A stretch of 64,000 nucleotides of DNA from an uncultured Bacilli bacterium (GCA_934176955.1 CAKPOS010000002.1:93456-157455); one strand, 5' to 3'; numbered from the stretch's first letter, positions 37,370-45,900 are shown. Notes: generated by a model not told the origin, from the sequence alone. A program made the numbers and translations.

Positions 37370-38423
37370 AAATTGTTTGTTCTGTTAAGTTATCAATAAA
37401 GGGAATTTTTTCATTTAAATATAATCCTATTTTTTTGTTTTCTAAACTTTTAATTAATTCTTCTTTTGGTATTTCAACAAAACTGTTTCTAGTATAGTTG
37501 AAACTATAATATTTTTGGGAAAAATTAATTAATAAGAAATGTTCTTTTTTATGGTTATTGTTAATATATAAATTGTTCATTGTTATTTTATCATTTGGAC
37601 AATACTGATTAAATATTTCCTCAAAGATAATTTTTAATTCAATTGGTTTTATGTTACTTGCTCCGATAATAGTAGCTGTCTTGTTTAGAATTAGTTGAAA
37701 GATATTTTCTTTACTATAATCTAAGTTTGATAATATTTTTTCTAATTTATTATCATTATAATCATCTATTAAATAGGCAATTTTTTTGTCTAATATTAAA
37801 TTATCATTATATCTAGCAAAATTTTTTGTTTTAAAATTAGCTTGAATAAATGGAATATCTTGAGTAATATTTGTTGACAATTCTCTATTATTTATGGTTA
37901 AAATATTTTTTTGATACCCTAATTGTCCTGTTGTTATAATTTTACAATTAATATTCATAATTCTACATAAAAATAAATAAAGTTTACTTAGGGAATGATT
38001 TGTCCCTTTTCCATAGTAAAGACTTCCCCATAAATTATTAATTGTACTTATTGTTTGTAAATTAAAAGTTTCATTTTTATCTGGTAAAATATTGATGTCA
38101 TAGCTGATATTTTTTCCAATTGTAATATATAAAAATCTAGCAATTTCTAATTCTGATAATGAAGTGGGAATGCTATTGATAATATCTAAAATAAAAAGTT
38201 GTGATTGTTTAAAAATATCATAAGAAACATAGATATATCCTTTTATTTCTTCTGATAGATCAGAATAAGAATATTTTTCTCCATGTTCTAGTAGATAGTA
38301 AATTACTTCTAAATTGGGGTTCATGATATCTAGATTAATGTATTTAATCGCTGGATTATTTTTTAATTGTTTAATATCGTCCATTGTTTTTATATTCATT
38401 CTTATTTGGGAGCTATCTTTCAT
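37368..38423 (-). CDS. Hypothetical protein, possible degenerate transglutaminase fold
   Basis: 351 aa, soluble. The segment FLYITIGKNISYDINI...NNLWGSLYYGKGTNHSLSKLYLFLCRIMNINCKII has the spacing of the helix that carries the catalytic Cys in transglutaminase-like proteins (compare YMVCVGYSHMLEDLLNKSGI in the 9895 gene), but Asn takes the place of the Cys. A later FLLINFSQKYYSFNYTRNSF could correspond to the His and Asp strands, without obvious catalytic residues. Function unknown. The start has ATGGTGATAGT. It lies just upstream of pcrA but ends in its own terminator. Confidence 0.55.
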   Translation of the reverse strand: MKDSSQIRMNIKTMDDIKQLKNNPAIKYINLDIMNPNLEVIYYLLEHGEKYSYSDLSEEIKGYIYVSYDIFKQSQLFILDIINSIPTSLSELEIARFLYITIGKNISYDINILPDKNETFNLQTISTINNLWGSLYYGKGTNHSLSKLYLFLCRIMNINCKIITTGQLGYQKNILTINNRELSTNITQDIPFIQANFKTKNFARYNDNLILDKKIAYLIDDYNDNKLEKILSNLDYSKENIFQLILNKTATIIGASNIKPIELKIIFEEIFNQYCPNDKITMNNLYINNNHKKEHFLLINFSQKYYSFNYTRNSFVEIPKEELIKSLENKKIGLYLNEKIPFIDNLTEQTI

Positions 38424-38517
38424 ACTATCACCATTTTAATTATAGTATAGGTTAATAAAAAAAGAAACACAATTATACTTTGTGTTTACAATTTTTATTT
38501 TTTTGTTTACTTCAAGT

Positions 38518-38553
38518 AAAATACTAATAAAGATTTTACTACTTATCAGTATT
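38518..38553 (-). terminator. Terminator hairpin spanning the stop codon of the hybrid kinase
   Basis: AATACTAATA (38520-38529) pairs with TATCAGTATT (38544-38553) through one G-U on the minus-strand RNA. The stop codon (38539-38541) is in the loop. Confidence 0.65.
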
Positions 38554-40392
38554 ATTAATAAAGCAATTATCAATTTTTTCTTTAATTATTTCTTTTGTAA
38601 AAGGTTTTGTTACACAGTCTGTAAATCCTAAAAGTTGATATTTTTCTTGTGCTCCACTTACCGCATCGGCAGTAAGTGCTATTACTGGAGTATTAAAATT
38701 ATTCGTTTTCTTTAATTCTTTCATTGCGGTTACTCCACTCATTATGGGCATCATAATATCCATTAAAATAATATCATATTGTTTTTCTTTAATTTTCTCC
38801 AATGCTTCTTTTCCATTGTAACACTCATCTACTTCTTTGAAATTTAAGGAAGCAATAGCTCTTTTTGCTACTTTGATGTTTAATTTATTATCATCGACAA
38901 TTAAAATAGATTTTTCTTGATATGAAACTTTATTTTGTATTTGTTCTTGATTTTTATTCTTTGCCGTTGTTTCTAATTCTTTTGAAGAAGCAATTTTTTG
39001 GGGCAAAGTAACTATGAACATTGAACCTTTTCCATAGGTAGATTCAACATTGATTTTTCCTCCTAATAATTCGACTAATTTTTTGGTAATGGCAAGTCCT
39101 AATCCTGTTCCCTCTGTTGTGGTATTTTTTTCAACATCAAGGCGTTCAAATTTATGAAATAGTTTATCAATATATTCTTTTTTTATTCCTCTTCCTGTAT
39201 CTTTAACAGTCATGAATAAAAGGGAAGTTTCTTTTTTGTTAATACATTTTATATTTAACTCTATTGAACCTTGATCAGTATATTTGATTGCATTGGATAG
39301 TAAATTATTTAAAATTTGCTTTACGTGTATTTTATCTCCTTTTAAGTATTTTGGAATATCTGGGGCAATATTTAATTGATAATTAATTGGTTTTGTTCCT
39401 ATCCTCGTACCATTTATCTTAAATAATATTTCTACTTCTTCTTTAAAGTCATAAACGACTTCACTTACTTCTATTTTATCACTTTCAATTTTATTAATAT
39501 CCATAATATTTCCAACGATTTCTAAAAGTGTGTGGGAAGCTGATATAACATCTTCAACATCTTCTTTCATGCTACTTGATAATTCTTTGTTATCAGCCAT
39601 ATCTTCACATAACCCTACGATAGCATTTAATGGGGTTCTGATTTCATGAGACATTGAAGATAAAAAATCACTTTTCGCAGCATTTGCTTTTTCTGCTTGT
39701 TCTCTTGCAATATTTAATTCTTCTATCATTTTAAGATCAGGGTTTTCAATGGTGTGATACATTAAAACGGTTACAATGGTTTGCATAGATATCATCAATG
39801 TTAATTCTGGATAGCGATATTGGATTAACATCACAATAATGCCTAAACTTATAAATAAAAAGATAGGATAATATTTTTTATTAAAGATTTTTTTTATATT
39901 ACTTATCAATTCTAATATCCAAATGAAAATACAAATCCCACTAAATAAATAGGTGTAGTTTGCAGCAGCTCCATAGGTATAAGCGGTTCCATTTTTACTA
40001 TAAGCATATAGTGGTAAAAAATATATTATTCCTACACTAATTATAAAAATAGTTATTAGTATATATTTACTCCAGTTAATAATTTTATTCTTATATTTAT
40101 CTTTTAAAGAAATCACGGTTACATAATAAGTAAAAAGAGAAATCCAAATAATAAAGTATACTAGTATTAATTTTAAAATTAAAATAGCTATATGTTCATT
40201 TTTAAAAAGTAATACTCTAATTGCATAAGTTGCGGGAAATATCTCTATAATTAACCCAATTAAATTGGTAATTAATAGTTTTCCATAAATTTCATTTTCT
40301 ATATTTTTTTGCTTTTTTTTAGGAAAATACACGCCTATCATTAGAATGCAATAAAACAAACTGATGATTGAAAAAAATATTCCATTCCTCAT
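38539..40392 (-). CDS. Hybrid sensor histidine kinase with receiver domain
   Basis: 617 aa from ATG 40392, behind AGTAGGGA; a TTG start 33 nt upstream would overlap the -10 element. About seven membrane segments (residues ~5-215) resemble 7TM sensor modules. The kinase core has H-box SSMSHEIRTPLNAIVG, N box LLSNAIKYTD and G boxes VKDTGRGIKK and TGLGLAITKKL. A C-terminal receiver (SILIVDDNKLNIKVAKRAI; phospho-Asp in DIILMDIMMP) completes it. No separate response regulator is next to it. The input signal is unknown. Confidence 0.92.
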   Translation of the reverse strand: MRNGIFFSIISLFYCILMIGVYFPKKKQKNIENEIYGKLLITNLIGLIIEIFPATYAIRVLLFKNEHIAILILKLILVYFIIWISLFTYYVTVISLKDKYKNKIINWSKYILITIFIISVGIIYFLPLYAYSKNGTAYTYGAAANYTYLFSGICIFIWILELISNIKKIFNKKYYPIFLFISLGIIVMLIQYRYPELTLMISMQTIVTVLMYHTIENPDLKMIEELNIAREQAEKANAAKSDFLSSMSHEIRTPLNAIVGLCEDMADNKELSSSMKEDVEDVISASHTLLEIVGNIMDINKIESDKIEVSEVVYDFKEEVEILFKINGTRIGTKPINYQLNIAPDIPKYLKGDKIHVKQILNNLLSNAIKYTDQGSIELNIKCINKKETSLLFMTVKDTGRGIKKEYIDKLFHKFERLDVEKNTTTEGTGLGLAITKKLVELLGGKINVESTYGKGSMFIVTLPQKIASSKELETTAKNKNQEQIQNKVSYQEKSILIVDDNKLNIKVAKRAIASLNFKEVDECYNGKEALEKIKEKQYDIILMDIMMPIMSGVTAMKELKKTNNFNTPVIALTADAVSGAQEKYQLLGFTDCVTKPFTKEIIKEKIDNCFINNTDK

Positions 40393-40413
40393 ACAATCCC
40401 TACTTTCAAAAAC

Positions 40414-40422
40414 ATTATAGCA
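40414..40422 (-). promoter_or_regulatory. Extended -10 promoter of the hybrid kinase
   Basis: Minus-strand TGCTATAAT (hexamer 40414-40419), 22 nt before the preferred ATG at 40392. Its position argues against the longer TTG start. Confidence 0.65.
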
Positions 40423-40458
40423 CAATATACATAAAATTTTATTTTTTTTAGAAAAAAA

Positions 40459-40479
40459 GTAGAGATTATTTTTCTCTAC
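40459..40479 (-). terminator. Terminator with the stop codon of the AMP-binding gene in its loop
   Basis: Stem GTAGAGA (40459-40465) with TCTCTAC (40473-40479), then seven U on the minus strand. The TAA stop (40466-40468) lies in the loop. Confidence 0.88.
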
Positions 40480-42340
40480 ATTGTTTTACTCTCTGTTTGA
40501 TTTTATTTTTTTTGATTTCTAATTCATTAATGACATTTAACTTTTCTTCTATTCCTATGGTTAAACTTAATTCTTTTGTTTCCTCTTCTATCTTTTTGTA
40601 ATCAACTTTTCCAACTTGCGTTCTTGGTAAAGTGCTTTCTACTTTTATAATATTTGGCCAATATTTTTCTTCTAAATTGGTTTGAATGGTAGTTTTTATA
40701 CTTTCAATAGCTATTTCTTCATCTTTAACATAAAATTCATCTAGAACAACATACAAAATAATTCTATTATTGTAACTATTTAATTTGCAAATTTTAATAT
40801 TTCGATCAGTTTTAATTTTTTCTACAATATCTAATAATTGTATCTCATGTTTAATTCCATCTTTATCTACGATTTCTATTGGTTTTGCAATTCTATCTAA
40901 CACAAAAAGATTTCCATTTGTATCCATCCTAGCATAATCTCCTGTATTATACCAGGTTATTCCTTTATCATCTTTTATTAGTGCCTGTTTTGTTAAATCC
41001 TCTCGACCATAGTAACCATTCATTAAACATGGTCCTGTAATTAGTAATCGACCTGGAGTATTATAAGAGACATCTTGAAAACTTTCATCAACAATTTTTA
41101 CATTATTAAATGGTAATGGAATTCCCGCTGATCCACTAACATTACAATTAGGATTTGCAACACTAAAACATGTATTTACTTCTGTAGCTCCATATCCTGT
41201 TTCTTGAATAATACCTGTTTTTTGATAAAATGAATCTGCTTGATTTTTTTCACATCTTTCTCCACCAATGACTACTTTATGAAGATGATTAGAAATTTTT
41301 TCTAAGTCTTTTTTAGGAAGATGAAGAATTGAATCCCACAAGTATTGTGACCAAATTCCATACTGTGGTAAATATTTTAATAAGTATTTGGGGATTGACT
41401 CATAACTTAAATTTAATTCTAAAATATTTTCTATTCCCATACACATTGCCATATGTATCATATCCGCATCCCAAAAAGCTAGAAATGGAGGAACTAAAAC
41501 GAGGTGCTTTTCTCCCCTTTTTAATCCTAAATTGGCAAGTTTGTGTTGATAAGCTAGAGCATTATTTGCATCATGTGATAGTAAAACTGCTTTATTTATC
41601 CCTGTTGTACCACTTGTAAAGGAAATGTTGCTTGGTAATCTAAAATCATAGATGCTTTCAACGTGTCTTTCGGTTTTATTTTCTAATTTTAAGAATTTTG
41701 ATAAAGATATTGCTTTTTTTACTGTTTTCTGTTGAATTTGATTAGAAAGATTTAATGTTTTTACTTTTAATTGTTCAACTGTAAAAATAGGCATCGATTC
41801 TTCAAGTGGCATTCTAATTTTTTCAATCTCTTGAAATTCTTGTAAATTTAGTATTTCATAAATATTACTTTCTAGAATGTCTAAAAAGAATATTGCTCTT
41901 GGATTTAATAACTTTATTTTGTTATACAAATCATTCAAAGCGCCATTGTTTTCTTGAGTACTCATAAAATTAAGGTTTGACGTGATAATTCCTGAGTTTA
42001 AACAAGCATATTTTAAAAATACTAACTCTGGTGTAGAAAGACCAATTGTACAAATAATATCCCCTTTTTGGTATCCCTTTTCTTCTAAGGCGATAGCGTA
42101 ATCATTTGCTTTTTCACCGAGTGTTCCAACAGTAAATTTTTTTTCACCTCGATTGTTTAAAATAATTTGGTTTTCATATCCTTGATTGCACTCTAAGAGA
42201 TAATCTTTTTGATTTTTTTGAGGAAATGGTTTTTCAAACACTTCCTTTTCATACCATTGTTCCCAAATTCTATCTTCTTGTATTTTTCCCGTTACTGGAC
42301 GATTTAGTTTTCTTCTTTTGTCTTCTCTAATTATATCCAT
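40466..42340 (-). CDS. AMP-binding acyl-CoA synthetase / adenylate-forming ligase
   Basis: 624 aa from ATG 42340 (AGTGAGGGA upstream). Adenylation motifs: P-loop ISFTSGTTGINKAVLLSH, GYGATEVNTC, and YNTGDYARMDTNG with LDRIAKPIEI (the adenylate-binding Asp and hinge). The C-terminus has RTQVGKVDYKKIEEE, with the catalytic Lys of the A10-type motif. It activates a carboxylic acid as an acyl-AMP and probably transfers it to CoA. Which acid is unknown: fatty or aromatic acids are possible. No acyl carrier protein or condensation gene is nearby. A basic tail (~590-624) extends beyond the usual end. Confidence 0.9.
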   Translation of the reverse strand: MDIIREDKRRKLNRPVTGKIQEDRIWEQWYEKEVFEKPFPQKNQKDYLLECNQGYENQIILNNRGEKKFTVGTLGEKANDYAIALEEKGYQKGDIICTIGLSTPELVFLKYACLNSGIITSNLNFMSTQENNGALNDLYNKIKLLNPRAIFFLDILESNIYEILNLQEFQEIEKIRMPLEESMPIFTVEQLKVKTLNLSNQIQQKTVKKAISLSKFLKLENKTERHVESIYDFRLPSNISFTSGTTGINKAVLLSHDANNALAYQHKLANLGLKRGEKHLVLVPPFLAFWDADMIHMAMCMGIENILELNLSYESIPKYLLKYLPQYGIWSQYLWDSILHLPKKDLEKISNHLHKVVIGGERCEKNQADSFYQKTGIIQETGYGATEVNTCFSVANPNCNVSGSAGIPLPFNNVKIVDESFQDVSYNTPGRLLITGPCLMNGYYGREDLTKQALIKDDKGITWYNTGDYARMDTNGNLFVLDRIAKPIEIVDKDGIKHEIQLLDIVEKIKTDRNIKICKLNSYNNRIILYVVLDEFYVKDEEIAIESIKTTIQTNLEEKYWPNIIKVESTLPRTQVGKVDYKKIEEETKELSLTIGIEEKLNVINELEIKKNKIKQRVKQCREK

Positions 42341-42466
42341 AATTTCCCTCACTTCTAAAAAATTTGAGTTTTATTTTAAATGTAAGTTTACTAATTTAGT
42401 TTTTCTCTAGTTAAATATATCATTTTTCTTTCCTAAAAGGTTCTTTTTTTTCTTTTAGTTAACAAA

Positions 42467-42504
42467 AAAATACTGATGAAAAATTATTTTCAAATCAGTA
42501 TTTT
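42467..42504 (-). terminator. Terminator of the YdcF-like gene
   Basis: An 11-bp stem, AAAATACTGAT (42467-42477) with ATCAGTATTTT (42494-42504), of the same family as the repeats at 7073 and 9858. Confidence 0.8.
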
Positions 42505-42525
42505 ATAATTATTAATTGATTAATA

Positions 42526-43146
42526 TTAATTTTCTAAGGAAATAGAAGAAGATTTTAATGAACATTTGATAAAATCTTTGGTGCGTGCTAAAATTTCACG
42601 AATTTCTCTTTTCCCTTGATTGGTATATTTTCTTTGGTTAGAAGGGATACCATAGGCATTAATATTTAATGCCTTAGCAATATAAAGTGCTCTAGGTAAA
42701 TGATACTTTTGAGTTACAATAATCATATTTTTAGCATGATAAATATATTTTGCTCGATAGATGCTGTCATACGTAGATATTCCCAAATCATCTCTATCAA
42801 TGCTTTGTTCAGGAATATTATTTTCTAATAAATAATTTTTCATTACATTAACTTCATCGTAGTCCTCATTAATATGATCTCCACTGACTAAGATTTTTGG
42901 AGAAACTTGTTCTTGGTAAAGATTGATGCTTCTTTTTAATCGATCTTCTAGCATAGGACTTGGTCTTTTTGCTTTGATACCTGCCCCTAAAACTAAAATA
43001 TAATCTATATCATTTAAGTCTTTTGCTTTATTTTCAGAAAGAATTTGGTTTTTTGTTGTTTCTAAAATATATAAATTTGTTCCCAGAATAGAGAGAATAA
43101 AAAGAGCAATAAGAATTTTTAAATATTTTAAGGGTTTTAGAAACAT
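42526..43146 (-). CDS. YdcF/SanA-like membrane protein (DUF218)
   Basis: 206 aa. One N-terminal membrane segment (~8-27) precedes a DUF218 domain: YILVLGAGIKAKRPSPMLEDRLKRSINLY, ILVSGDHINEDYDEVNVMKNYLLENNIPEQSIDRDDLGISTYDS and MIIVTQKYHLPRALYIAKALNI. The E. coli homologue SanA is tied to envelope barrier function and YdcF binds S-adenosylmethionine; the enzymatic role is unsettled. The domain would face the outside or lie at the membrane surface. The start follows AAGAAGTGTGATATC. Confidence 0.88.
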   Translation of the reverse strand: MFLKPLKYLKILIALFILSILGTNLYILETTKNQILSENKAKDLNDIDYILVLGAGIKAKRPSPMLEDRLKRSINLYQEQVSPKILVSGDHINEDYDEVNVMKNYLLENNIPEQSIDRDDLGISTYDSIYRAKYIYHAKNMIIVTQKYHLPRALYIAKALNINAYGIPSNQRKYTNQGKREIREILARTKDFIKCSLKSSSISLEN

Positions 43147-43269
43147 GATATCACACTTCTTTCTTACAGATAAAAAATACTTCTAAAGAATATACTACCT
43201 GTAAAAAATTATAGCATGAATAAATAATAAATTCAAATTTGATTGATATAAATTTTTTCACAAAAAAAC

Positions 43270-43285
43270 TACATTAATCAATGTA
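43270..43285 (-). terminator. Terminator of the csp operon
   Basis: Stem TACATT (43270-43275) with AATGTA (43280-43285), 4-nt loop, then TTTTTTT on the minus strand. It lies right behind the 44-aa gene. Confidence 0.8.
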
Positions 43286-43288
43286 ATT

Positions 43289-43423
43289 TTATAATTTAGG
43301 GGATAATACATACCTTATTTTCTTGTCTACTGGTGACAAAACCTCTTGAAAATTTGGGATATTTTTTTCTCTTAATTCAATATCATTTATTTCTTCTAAC
43401 AAAGTATGTACTTTTAATGGCAC
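43289..43423 (-). CDS. Small 44-aa protein coupled to the cold-shock gene
   Basis: A GTG start at 43423 shares one base with the TAG stop of csp (TAGTG). A strong GGAGGT, lying inside the last codons of csp, is at the right distance. The product contains VHTLLEEINDIELREKN and IRYVLSPKL; it is hydrophilic and has no recognised domain. A terminator follows within a few bases of its stop, so it is the last gene of a two-gene unit. The coupled start, ribosome site and terminator placement make it a likely real gene. Confidence 0.65.
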   Translation of the reverse strand: MPLKVHTLLEEINDIELREKNIPNFQEVLSPVDKKIRYVLSPKL

Positions 43424-43641
43424 TATTCTACCTCCATAAAAGAGTGATTAGCTTCTACATTTTTTGCTTGATATCCTTTTGCTGTACTAATTAAATTAAA
43501 TGTTACCTCTTGTCCAGGTGCTAATGTTTTATATCCATCTGCTTTTATTGCAGAATAATGTACAAAAATATCTTCTCCTTCATTAAATTCTATAAAACCA
43601 AACCCTTTTGCATCATTGAACCACTTTACTCTACTTTTCAT
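43423..43641 (-). CDS. csp: Cold-shock domain protein
   Basis: 72 aa. Contains RNA-binding motifs RNP1 (KGFGFIEF) and RNP2 (DIFVHYSAI), with the conserved VKWFNDAKGFGF start. It is an RNA chaperone binding single-stranded RNA or DNA at low temperature or in growth transitions. The tail (AKNVEANHSFMEVE) is slightly longer than Bacillus CspB. AGGAGG precedes the ATG. The last codons form the ribosome site of a 44-aa gene. Confidence 0.95.
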   Translation of the reverse strand: MKSRVKWFNDAKGFGFIEFNEGEDIFVHYSAIKADGYKTLAPGQEVTFNLISTAKGYQAKNVEANHSFMEVE

Positions 43642-43767
43642 TCTTGTTCCTCCTTTTATACTACTCTTTCATTATGTCACAAAACATTATATTAAAACTG
43701 TAATTTTTATGTATATAAATTAAATAAAATATATCTATAAAAAAACTGTAATGTTTCTGCCATGATA

Positions 43768-44031
43768 TCATTTATTTTTTATTAATTCTGATTTATTCTT
43801 CTTCCTTTTGGGAAGAATATTACTATGAAGTTGTGTTACATCATATATTTTCTTTAAAATGGCTATTTCTTTATTTACTTGGTCAACACTTAAATTTAAT
43901 TCTTGTGCTTGTTTTACAATACTATAACCACCTACTCTTGTTCTAATTATAAATTCTTGTCTTGAATTTAAATTTCCTTCTTTTATAAATGTTTCTAAAA
44001 TTGATTTTGTCCATAATACCTGTTTTGTCAT
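43768..44031 (-). CDS. Small helix-turn-helix protein
   Basis: 87 aa, basic. Residues ~22-62 (SRQEFIIRTRVGGYSIVKQAQELNLSVDQVNKEIAILKKIYD) resemble a region-4-like or phage-type helix-turn-helix, where GYSIVKQAQELNLSVDQV would be the helix-turn-helix. The C-terminus is a Lys/Arg-rich tail (PKRKKNKSELIKNK). It may be a DNA-binding regulator of unknown target. AAGGAG sits 12 nt before the ATG, slightly far. A 419-bp gene-free region lies upstream. Confidence 0.55.
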   Translation of the reverse strand: MTKQVLWTKSILETFIKEGNLNSRQEFIIRTRVGGYSIVKQAQELNLSVDQVNKEIAILKKIYDVTQLHSNILPKRKKNKSELIKNK

Positions 44032-44450
44032 TATTCATCATACTCCTTACTTTTTTGGAACATTTTTTATCATTTTACAATAAAAAATATGATAATAAGT
44101 AAAAAAAATTTTAGAATATATTATTAATTCATTAAACGACATTGTTTTTACTAAAAGTTAATTTTGTTATAGTTCAGTTAGATAAAATAAGATTTTAAAT
44201 GATATTTTTTTAAAAAATATACTAAAATAGTCTTATATTGCTAATAAATTGTATGAAATTCTATACATTTATTATTGCTTTGTTTATTGAACTTTTTACA
44301 AATTTCTTTATTTATAATGGGTTAGAGTTATTTTATATTTTCTTGACTGAACTGTAACTTAATTTTACGTTTTTGACTTAAAAATGGTTGAAAATTTATT
44401 TAATATATGGTACATTATATTTATCAGTAATTGATGTAGTAATTTGTTAT
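44032..44450. other. Gene-free AT-rich stretch upstream of tRNA-Trp
   Basis: 419 bases with no supported coding frame on either strand. The right end carries the tRNA promoter (44388-44416) and the left end the leader of the HTH gene. Nothing else was recognised. Confidence 0.7.
44388..44416 (+). promoter_or_regulatory. Promoter of tRNA-Trp
   Basis: -35 TTGAAA (44388-44393), 17-nt spacer, -10 TACATT (44411-44416), ending 34 nt before the tRNA. Confidence 0.55.
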
Positions 44451-44526
44451 AGGGAATTAGTTCAGTTGGTAGAACGCAGGTCTCCAAAACCTGATGTCGT
44501 GAGTTCAAGTCTTACATTCCCTGCCA
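44451..44526 (+). tRNA. tRNA-Trp (anticodon CCA)
   Basis: 76 nt with an encoded CCA end (44524-44526). Acceptor arms AGGGAAT and ATTCCCT pair fully. The anticodon stem-loop is CAGGT-CTCCAAA-ACCTG, giving anticodon CCA, and the T arm GTGAG-TTCAAGT-CTTAC is normal. The anticodon reads UGG, consistent with UGA being a stop in this genome. Confidence 0.97.
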
Positions 44527-44561
44527 TTAGAAATGTTCGCTTTGTAGCGATTATATAGTTT

Positions 44562-44583
44562 GAACCTTTACGGGTTCTTTTTA
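44562..44583 (+). terminator. Terminator of tRNA-Trp
   Basis: Stem GAACC (44562-44566) with GGTTC (44573-44577), followed by a T-rich run. Confidence 0.75.
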
Positions 44584-44671
44584 TTTTGGTTAATACTAGA
44601 TAGAAACTAAAAAAACACATAGTGTTATCTATGTAATTTTATTTTGATTAAATAATTTTTATCAATCTTTA

Positions 44672-44938
44672 TTATTGATTTTGAGGAACGGTATTATCTA
44701 CAATATTAGTAATTGTAGTCCATTCTTCTTTGGTCGTTGGTTCTCCTATAAATGGATTAGGAAGAGTGGGATTATAAATTGCAGCATAAAATCTTAATTT
44801 ATTACTATTGTCTACAGTATTATCTGTATAAATCACGTAATCTTTATTATTAGTTGAATTTTTAAAAGTTAAAATTACATCATATTCAACCTTTGTTCCA
44901 TTTGACAATATGGTAAATATTTTTTTATTTTGTAGCAT
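44672..44938 (-). CDS. DUF1292-family protein, second copy
   Basis: 88 aa from ATG 44938, behind AGGTGATAGC; an in-frame GTG lies 9 nt upstream. FTILSNGTKVEYDVILTFKNSTNNKDYVIYTDNTVD follows the same pattern as the 26788 gene, with a conserved 'kDYViYTD' strand. WTTITNIVDN closes it, in the place of the WEKLKEIM of the other copy. The start overlaps the end of the coiled-coil gene by 14 nt. The molecular role of the family is unknown. Confidence 0.75.
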   Translation of the reverse strand: MLQNKKIFTILSNGTKVEYDVILTFKNSTNNKDYVIYTDNTVDNSNKLRFYAAIYNPTLPNPFIGEPTTKEEWTTITNIVDNTVPQNQ

Positions 44939-45308
44939 TGCTATCACCTGTTTTCGTGAGTTTTTTTATTAATCCTTGTCTTTCTGTATTAATTTTTGTA
45001 AGTTCTGTTGTTGCTTGGGTTTCTTTTCTAATAAATTCTTGAATATCTTTGTTTCTTTCTTCTATTAATGTATAAATTTTTTCATTGAGTTTTAGTAATT
45101 TTTGATATTCTTCTTTTGAAACTATTATTGGACTTTCTTGATTAGAAGAAACATTTTGTTGAATTAAGTCATTTAATTGGAATGGTTGTGGGTTTAATAT
45201 TGTGGATAAGTCTAAGTTAGTATTATTATTTAAATAAAATGTATAAATTTTTCCTGATTGAATATGAGGATTTTGAGGAATATCATATATTTTTATGGAA
45301 TTATTCAT
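44925..45308 (-). CDS. Coiled-coil protein paired with DUF1292, second locus
   Basis: 127 aa. The N-terminal ~60 residues are Asn-rich and hydrophilic (YLNNNTNLDLSTILNPQPFQLNDL). Residues ~63-120 form a coiled coil (SKEEYQKLLKLNEKIYTLIEERNKDIQEF and onward). There is no signal peptide or membrane segment. It is the first gene of a two-gene unit with the DUF1292 gene. The upstream AAAAAGGAGGTAGT is a strong ribosome site. Not recognised beyond this. Confidence 0.65.
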   Translation of the reverse strand: MNNSIKIYDIPQNPHIQSGKIYTFYLNNNTNLDLSTILNPQPFQLNDLIQQNVSSNQESPIIVSKEEYQKLLKLNEKIYTLIEERNKDIQEFIRKETQATTELTKINTERQGLIKKLTKTGDSNATK

Positions 45309-45398
45309 TACTACCTCCTTTTTTATAATATAACCATTTTGTTGATTATTATTTATTTTTTTAGTGCTGTGTGTTAAAATTAAAATGGGAGGATAAAA

Positions 45399-45770
45399 AT
45401 GAAGAAGTTGTTAATTATTATATTTTGTATTTTTTTATTAAGTGGATGTGGTGGAACAAAAAATACTGATTCTTCTGATGGGTCTGTTAATTATATGGAA
45501 GCTAAAGAAAAAATTATTAATGATGGTGCTATTCTTTTAGATGTTAGAACGAAGGAAGAATATGATGAAAAACATATTGATGGAGCTAGTTTATTACCTT
45601 TAGATATAATTGATATAGATAATATTTCTCAAATAGTTAGTGAGAAGGATACTCCTATTATTGTTTATTGTAGAAGTGGTAATCGTAGTAAGCAAGCTAG
45701 AGAAAAATTAATCGCGTTAGGTTATAGTAAAGTTTATGACTTAGGAGCAATGAGTAATTGGAAAGAATAA
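45399..45770 (+). CDS. Rhodanese-domain lipoprotein
   Basis: 123 aa. A lipoprotein signal peptide with lipobox LSGC places Cys17 at the membrane surface. A single rhodanese domain follows: AILLDVRTKEEYDEKHIDGA, with the active-site loop YCRSGNRSKQA (catalytic Cys91). Extracytoplasmic rhodaneses may handle persulfide sulfur or sense oxidative stress; the substrate is unknown. The start has GGGAGGAT. A strong hairpin with DnaA-box-like arms ends the transcript. Confidence 0.93.
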   Translation: MKKLLIIIFCIFLLSGCGGTKNTDSSDGSVNYMEAKEKIINDGAILLDVRTKEEYDEKHIDGASLLPLDIIDIDNISQIVSEKDTPIIVYCRSGNRSKQAREKLIALGYSKVYDLGAMSNWKE

Positions 45771-45803
45771 AGTTATCCACAGGTAACTGTGGATAACTTT
45801 ATT
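45766..45803 (+). terminator. Terminator with a 17-bp stem and GTAA loop; arms are DnaA-box sequences
   Basis: Perfect stem 45766-45782 with 45787-45803. The arms contain TTATCCACA (45773-45781) and its inverse TGTGGATAA (45788-45796). Confidence 0.9.
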
Positions 45804-45810
45804 TAAAAGA

Positions 45811-45849
45811 AATAAGCAATGTAAGTATTTTTCCCTTATATTGCTTATT
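45811..45849. terminator. Bidirectional terminator next to the FIST gene
   Basis: AATAAGCAAT (45811-45820) with ATTGCTTATT (45840-45849), extended to about 15 bp with one G-U. It serves the minus-strand FIST gene and may back up the rhodanese terminator. Confidence 0.75.
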
Positions 45850-45900
45850 ATTTTTTATATTTTTTGTATGTTGATGCTTTTACAGCCAAACCTTTTTCTT

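Noticed and set aside
44169..44195. Second tRNA D-arm-like sequence (TAGTTCAGTT) upstream of tRNA-Trp
   Set aside because: Only the D-arm-like decamer matches; no acceptor or anticodon arms can be formed.
45773..45796. Replication origin from DnaA boxes
   Set aside because: Only one inverted pair, located in a terminator, and no dnaA, dnaN or AT-rich unwinding region nearby.
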